Positions 61,101-64,000 of a DNA stretch of 64,000 nucleotides are shown here, one piece after another (position 1 is the first letter of the stretch; the number at the start of each line of letters is the position of its first letter). Position numbers and translations under genes: made by a program. The stretch lies in contig NZ_CP109462.1 of the NCBI RefSeq assembly GCF_036227565.1, positions 324,249 through 388,248 of the forward strand, written 5' to 3'. The notes under the pieces are model-generated. The model was not told where the DNA came from, did no database searches, and was given only the letters and a program-made list of their open reading frames with translations. Source of the DNA: Streptomyces sp. NBC_01454. GTDB taxonomy: Bacteria; Actinomycetota; Actinomycetes; Streptomycetales; Streptomycetaceae.

Positions 61101-62978
61101 GCCCCCGGCACCGGCGGCAGCCTCCTCGCCACCACCGCAGCCCGCACCACCGCCCTCGACCACCACCAGCCCGTCCTCTACGCCGCCTCCGGCCTCACCC
61201 GCGCCGACATCGCCGCCCGCATCGTCGCCGCCCACCTCCCCGTCGACTACCGCCGCCTGCGCGCCGGCCAGCTCACCGACACCGAACAGGCCGACGTCGC
61301 CGCCCTCCACCACGACCTGGCCACAGCTCCCCTCTACATCGACGACGGCACCGACCTCACCGCAGCTGCCATCGCCGAGACCCTCACCGACCTCACCGGC
61401 ACGGCCCTCCTCGTCGTCGACCGCCTCCAGGCCGCCGACGACCCCCACCTGCCCCTGTCCGGCCCCCGCCTCCGCGACGCCGCCCAGACCCTCGCCCACC
61501 TCGCCCGCACCCACCACCTCCCGGTCCTCGCCGCCCTCGACACCGACCACCCCGACCTGATCAACACCCTCGGCCTCGACACCGTCCTGCACCTCACCCC
61601 CGACCCCGACCACCCCCACCACCGCGTCCAACTCGCCATCACCGAACGCGACCTCGGCCTCCAGACCACCCTCACCCTCCACGCCGACCGCGCCCACGCC
61701 CGCCTCACCGACCCCACCGACTTCGACCCCTACGCCCACGCCCCCGAACCCCCCGAGCAGACCGCCCCCGAGCCCACCCCCCAGGCCCCCGCCGCGCCCG
61801 GAGCCTCCGCCTGGCCGCCCGTAGCCGTCCCCGGCCGCTCCACACCCGTCGCAACCAGCGAGCCGACCAGCAATCCGCACACACCCGCGCCAGAGCCCAC
61901 TCCAGACCCTGGAGCCACCACCACCGACCCGACGCCGCACCACACCCAGCCGCCACGCACCACCGCCAGCAGCGGCACCTACGCCGGCCGCGACTACTCC
62001 CACTACACCGGCCAGATCACCCGCGCGGTCGACCAGGCCCTCCAGGAGCACGGCGGCGACGTCGAAGCCGCCACCGCCGCCCTGGTGAAAAAGGCCGTGC
62101 CCGACGCCATGGCCCTATTCAAAGAAACCCGCGTCGGCTCGAATTACGACCACACCGTCTATCCGGAACTCCTCGAAATCCTCCGCAAAAAGACCAAGGA
62201 CGGCTCAGACGAAATCTGGGAAGGACGCCACAACTGGACCAACACCCACCTCACCGACCAACTCAACACCGGCGCCCTGGACCCCGTCACCGTCGACGCC
62301 CTCGACACCAACGCCTCCTTCATGGCCGCCTTCAAGACACACCTGCCCATCGGCGCCCTCAGGCACAACCCCCACGGCGGCTTCGACCCCAAACTCTCCG
62401 GCGTCCACCTCCTCACCCAACGCCCCACCTGGCACCACCCCCACCTCCCCGACCCCATCGGCAACCGCCGCGAGACCGGCCCCGTCGTCCTCACCGACGC
62501 CACCATCCGCCTCCTCATCCGCTGCGCCCGCTACGACCTGTGCGACCAGCCGGTGATCGCCGAGAGCTGGACCAGCGGCGCCAGCGAAGGCCTGCTGGAG
62601 AAATTCCGCCGCGTCCTCACCGAAGCCCGCCACACCGCCCTGGAACGCGAAGCCGCCGGATACGCCGACGGAACCGTGGCCGTCGAATACGTGAAAGCCA
62701 TGTACTCGAAATTCACCTCCACCCTCGGCGAATCAAACGCCAACCTCGAAATCCGCCGACCCGAGTGGATGCACACCATCCGCTCCCAGGCATTCGCCAA
62801 CCTCTGGTACAAAGCCCACCGCGCCCACAAAGAAGGCCTCACCGTCGTCCGCGTCCGCGGCACGGACGAACTCCACGTCACCGGCGGAGACTGGCGTACC
62901 GTATTCACCGAAGGCCGCAGCCCCGCCGAAATGAAACTCAAGAACCAGTACACCCTGCCGAGGAAGACCACCGCCTGA
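58173..62978 (+). CDS. tap: Tap-like telomere-associated protein, large multidomain form
   Basis: A 1601-residue protein. In order: an N-terminal domain (about 1-120); two related AAA-ATPase-like repeats (about 208-355, 424-575; e.g. LQLLYSLWARENFALVLIGD), neither with a Walker A; a Phd-like segment (about 700-795); and a DnaB-helicase-like RecA domain (about 950-1185) whose Walker A reads APGTGGSLL, without the Lys. The Tap core follows (about 1269-1601: VKAMYSKFTSTLGESNANLE, SQAFANLWYKAHRAH, RVRGTDELHVTGGDWR). Pro/Ala-rich linkers join them. Tap binds telomere DNA and recruits the terminal protein. Known Tap proteins are about 740 residues, so this one is twice as long. GTG 58173 with CTGGAG upstream matches the paralogue at 46701. 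Confidence 0.85.
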   Translation: MSSSRSVSAANTGAATGLLLPPADDPVWGSVPLALRQNLSVPAHGLVNPARGGLAEKSGRPLRLALSAAANMRTTGAHWHVLLIAPRSAFGGPTSDRAGRAYALLQQVVDDYLRPALAAPAKASGKAPAEQPPTAPAPASTPAAPAAVPAEPPAAPESADGFLPDPAAAPDTVSAAGPEGGAVEEAPNPLPAADEPAAAELAGDELAGALHEITERRTVLVLNSPHPDVAHTALAQHLPAGQPAVSVAGDDRASMVRALYTQLGLGRRQRRPHALGDTEDLIVAELKRAPRLIIATTAPGLRASALQLLYSLWARENFALVLIGDTNLTTLLSRSDMASLNSRVTLRHHVAPTSPDTPAPSGTTPAEQQDPRPAEPATTPAPPDTSPPADPAALAAPADDAAADPAVTGDPRTAPEPASTAHGEELADHVREIAQARAILTVTGPDATTVHTALTRTPSLPNLPAVHTGGKDRTSLVRDLFVQLGLDQRVPQPGTLWATEDLIAAELRRASRLVIVPKAHELPTAALRMLYDLWSADNFPLVLGGDDRLDDVLQRRALASLSSCVLLHHHLDPAGEDAPISTPAAALVPPAPEPGATAAPSAAGPEPATAPPTPTTPSAPDRAAGPLPATDALTAPQEQPAPRAADTAPAPSRPAVPPSHGAAEPPAPATLAPAADSDQPATTTTEPAPPPGKTKAVPGKTPATLHQARAALPDLIRAAADGTPTPLTREDTDHALLTTPDAATALGWDLEQAPAHGIADARKKLGDLIHEAAQGHPQVLRRHTTPVAVLLPATPTGTPHPPTTPAPTTAAPPATAAVPPTGPTPVAEPTGPAPTGAEPAPSPQPARTTAADAAPAPAEPNDPTPAEQHPHPAPVPPATDPKTAPDTTDDTPAAAALHHAPTDTAPAHTGVPAAPRASRRLAPLGEAFTTVLAPTTPDTEPTTDTVTSPRGLSTGIPSLDHALGGLQPGRFYLVAAAPGTGGSLLATTAARTTALDHHQPVLYAASGLTRADIAARIVAAHLPVDYRRLRAGQLTDTEQADVAALHHDLATAPLYIDDGTDLTAAAIAETLTDLTGTALLVVDRLQAADDPHLPLSGPRLRDAAQTLAHLARTHHLPVLAALDTDHPDLINTLGLDTVLHLTPDPDHPHHRVQLAITERDLGLQTTLTLHADRAHARLTDPTDFDPYAHAPEPPEQTAPEPTPQAPAAPGASAWPPVAVPGRSTPVATSEPTSNPHTPAPEPTPDPGATTTDPTPHHTQPPRTTASSGTYAGRDYSHYTGQITRAVDQALQEHGGDVEAATAALVKKAVPDAMALFKETRVGSNYDHTVYPELLEILRKKTKDGSDEIWEGRHNWTNTHLTDQLNTGALDPVTVDALDTNASFMAAFKTHLPIGALRHNPHGGFDPKLSGVHLLTQRPTWHHPHLPDPIGNRRETGPVVLTDATIRLLIRCARYDLCDQPVIAESWTSGASEGLLEKFRRVLTEARHTALEREAAGYADGTVAVEYVKAMYSKFTSTLGESNANLEIRRPEWMHTIRSQAFANLWYKAHRAHKEGLTVVRVRGTDELHVTGGDWRTVFTEGRSPAEMKLKNQYTLPRKTTA

Positions 62979-63598
62979 TGTCCACCGACGGATGGAAGAA
63001 CTTCGGAAAATACGGGGCCAACCGCGACCCCGGAAACATCCACGGCAAATACGCCCTCGGCCGCGCCCTCGAAGACGCCCTGGAACGCATGATCATCCAC
63101 GGCGGCATCAGATCCCCCGCCAGCACCCGCCGCGGCCTCATGGCCCGCATGAACTACCTCACCACCACCGGCGGCGGCGCCCAGGCCATGGCCGAAGCCG
63201 GCATCACCGCCACCCGCCCCACCATCCGCGCCTGGACCAGAGGCACCCAACACCCCCGCCCCGAGAACCAGGAAGCGATCGACACCGCCTACTGGAACCT
63301 GCGCGCCACCAACATCCTCAACAACCCCGGCGCCCTGAAACAGCACCTCAACCGTGGCGGCCACGGCACCGAACTGGAGATCCACCCCATCAACCAGGAC
63401 GTCGTCGAGGCACCGCGGCGCCGCAGCAACCTGCGCGTACGCCGCTTCCAAGTCCGTTACATCTGGGATGACGCGGTCGACGCCTTCGTCGCCGGCGACG
63501 TCGCCGGGCTCGAAGAGATCTGGGACGACATCATCGGCGAGCTCGACTCCGACTGGGGCGCCTACACCTACGTCTCCCACATCGGCCTCGGCGCCTGA
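62978..63598 (+). CDS. tpg: Tpg-like terminal protein
   Basis: A 206-residue protein, slightly longer than the usual 184 or so. Residues about 55-110 (MARMNYLTTTGGGAQAMAEA, TATRPTIRAWTRGTQHPRP, then EAIDTAYWNLR) form the helix-turn-helix-like part also seen in Tpg, where it helps bind DNA and primers. A C-terminal acidic domain follows (IEIHP-like stretch, YIWDDAVDAFVAGD, IWDDIIGELDSDWG). In Streptomyces Tpg is covalently linked to 5' ends of linear DNA and primes end patching. The acceptor residue cannot be pointed out from sequence. ATG overlaps the tap stop (TGATG), the known tap-tpg operon order. Confidence 0.75.
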   Translation: MSTDGWKNFGKYGANRDPGNIHGKYALGRALEDALERMIIHGGIRSPASTRRGLMARMNYLTTTGGGAQAMAEAGITATRPTIRAWTRGTQHPRPENQEAIDTAYWNLRATNILNNPGALKQHLNRGGHGTELEIHPINQDVVEAPRRRSNLRVRRFQVRYIWDDAVDAFVAGDVAGLEEIWDDIIGELDSDWGAYTYVSHIGLGA

Positions 63599-63604
63599 CC
63601 GGCC

Positions 63605-63632
63605 GGGCCGGCCGCCTCCAACCGGCCGGCCC
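63605..63632 (+). terminator. hairpin terminator after the tap-tpg operon
   Basis: 10-bp GC stem (63605-63614 with 63623-63632), 8-base loop, immediately after the tpg-like stop. Confidence 0.65.
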
Positions 63633-63882
63633 GCAAATCCCCACCCCCGGCGCCCTCCTCACGCTCTGCCTCGCACTGCAGAAAGACCTCACCACCGGAA
63701 AGCACGAAAGACAGACCTAGCAATTCTCCACGCTCCGGGATGAGAATTCAGACGGCAGAGAAGGCCGGTACATAACATATCCCCCCCGGCAACAGCGTGA
63801 GAATGTAACGCCATTCGCAAACCCAGGTACATAATCAACGCCCACCCCCGATAGCCCGTTGTTCCAATTGCTAGAATTACCA

Positions 63883-63898
63883 AGAGGTCTAGACCTCT
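63883..63898. promoter_or_regulatory. perfect 16-bp palindrome
   Basis: AGAGGTCTAGACCTCT, an uninterrupted palindrome between the iteron-like repeats. Possible operator. Confidence 0.55.
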
Positions 63899-63910
63899 AC
63901 GAGAGAGGGA

Positions 63911-63935
63911 CTGTAACGACGAGTTACCGTTACAG
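63911..63935. promoter_or_regulatory. GTAAC/GTTAC inverted repeat
   Basis: CTGTAACG and CGTTACAG half-sites separated by 9 bases that include a third GTTAC. Related to the GTTAC repeats at 46525-46645 and 58007-58069. Confidence 0.6.
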
Positions 63936-64000
63936 AACTTGCGCGGTACACAACGGCGTGACATAATCGGGTACACAAGACGCCGACACCGGGAGCCCGA

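Larger units (their letters stand above)
63765..63979 (+). repeat. GGTACAYAA iteron-like repeats
   Basis: Direct copies CCGGTACATAAC (63765), AGGTACATAATC (63825), GCGGTACACAAC (63943) and CGGGTACACAAG (63968), plus a half copy GACATAATC at 63960. The same motif lies inverted upstream of tap (58027-58039). Confidence 0.7.
63633..64000. other. right-end non-coding region with iteron-like repeats
   Basis: No credible gene. It is less GC-rich than the rest. It carries four GGTACAYAA repeats, an AGAGGTCTAGACCTCT palindrome and a CTGTAACG...CGTTACAG inverted repeat. No palindrome series typical of Streptomyces telomeres is visible before the window ends. Confidence 0.55.

Noticed and set aside
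63633..64000. Streptomyces telomere at the right end
   Set aside because: No series of GC-rich palindromes of the telomere type appears; the sequence is iteron-like and simply stops at the window edge.

Overview
The window is high-GC actinobacterial DNA and reads as part of a large accessory replicon of Streptomyces or a close relative, most likely a linear plasmid. The main evidence is a Tap-like telomere-associated protein gene (58173-62978) followed, with overlapping stop and start, by a Tpg-like terminal-protein gene (62978-63598). A WhiB-like regulator, an SsgA-like protein and DUF2637/Spd-type spread proteins also point to a sporulating filamentous actinomycete. No telomere palindromes, rRNA, tRNA, CRISPR array or insertion sequence was seen.

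Layout. 1-3440: an HAD hydrolase, a gamma-glutamylcyclotransferase and a class II glutamine amidotransferase, all rightward. 3513-15211: a leftward operon with a membrane protein, a VirD4-like coupling ATPase, a replication-relaxation protein, ParB, a Cys-rich DUF4417-like protein and three paralogous amidoligases. 16138-25542: leftward type IV secretion genes (TcpC/VirB8-like, pilin-like, VirB3-like, VirB4, VirB6-like and two wall or membrane accessory genes). 25652-26575: a sigma-like protein, then a gene-free block with GGACAAGGGG repeats and a large winged-helix/Zn-ribbon protein (27605-29329), a candidate replication region. 30392-39617: a GntR repressor diverging from a WhiB/DUF2637/Spd/TraB-FtsK spread operon. 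39963-46475: an SsgA-like protein, a VWA protein, a lipoprotein, small proteins and two clusters of palindromic repeats. 46701-48857: a degenerate tap-tpg copy. 48958-55653: leftward small unknown genes and an RNA ligase. 55822-58172: repetitive gene-free DNA, then the intact tap-tpg and iteron-like repeats to the window end.

How it works together. Two transfer machineries coexist: a T4SS and a Streptomyces TraB/Spd system. No classical relaxase was recognised, which would suit a linear element with protein-capped ends. Two regulatory signatures tie the element together. The first is a near-identical promoter (TTGCTT, 17-bp spacer beginning AATTGG, TAGAGT) found ten times in front of scattered small genes, the GGCT, the SsgA-like gene and the RNA ligase. 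The second is a bipartite element (TGTCACACG-N13-ACACCTCTA) in front of both leftward transfer operons and the VWA gene. The amidoligase, GGCT and glutamine amidotransferase set matches a known theme of peptide-tagging or metabolite-ligation systems. Here it is triplicated and sits in a transfer operon.
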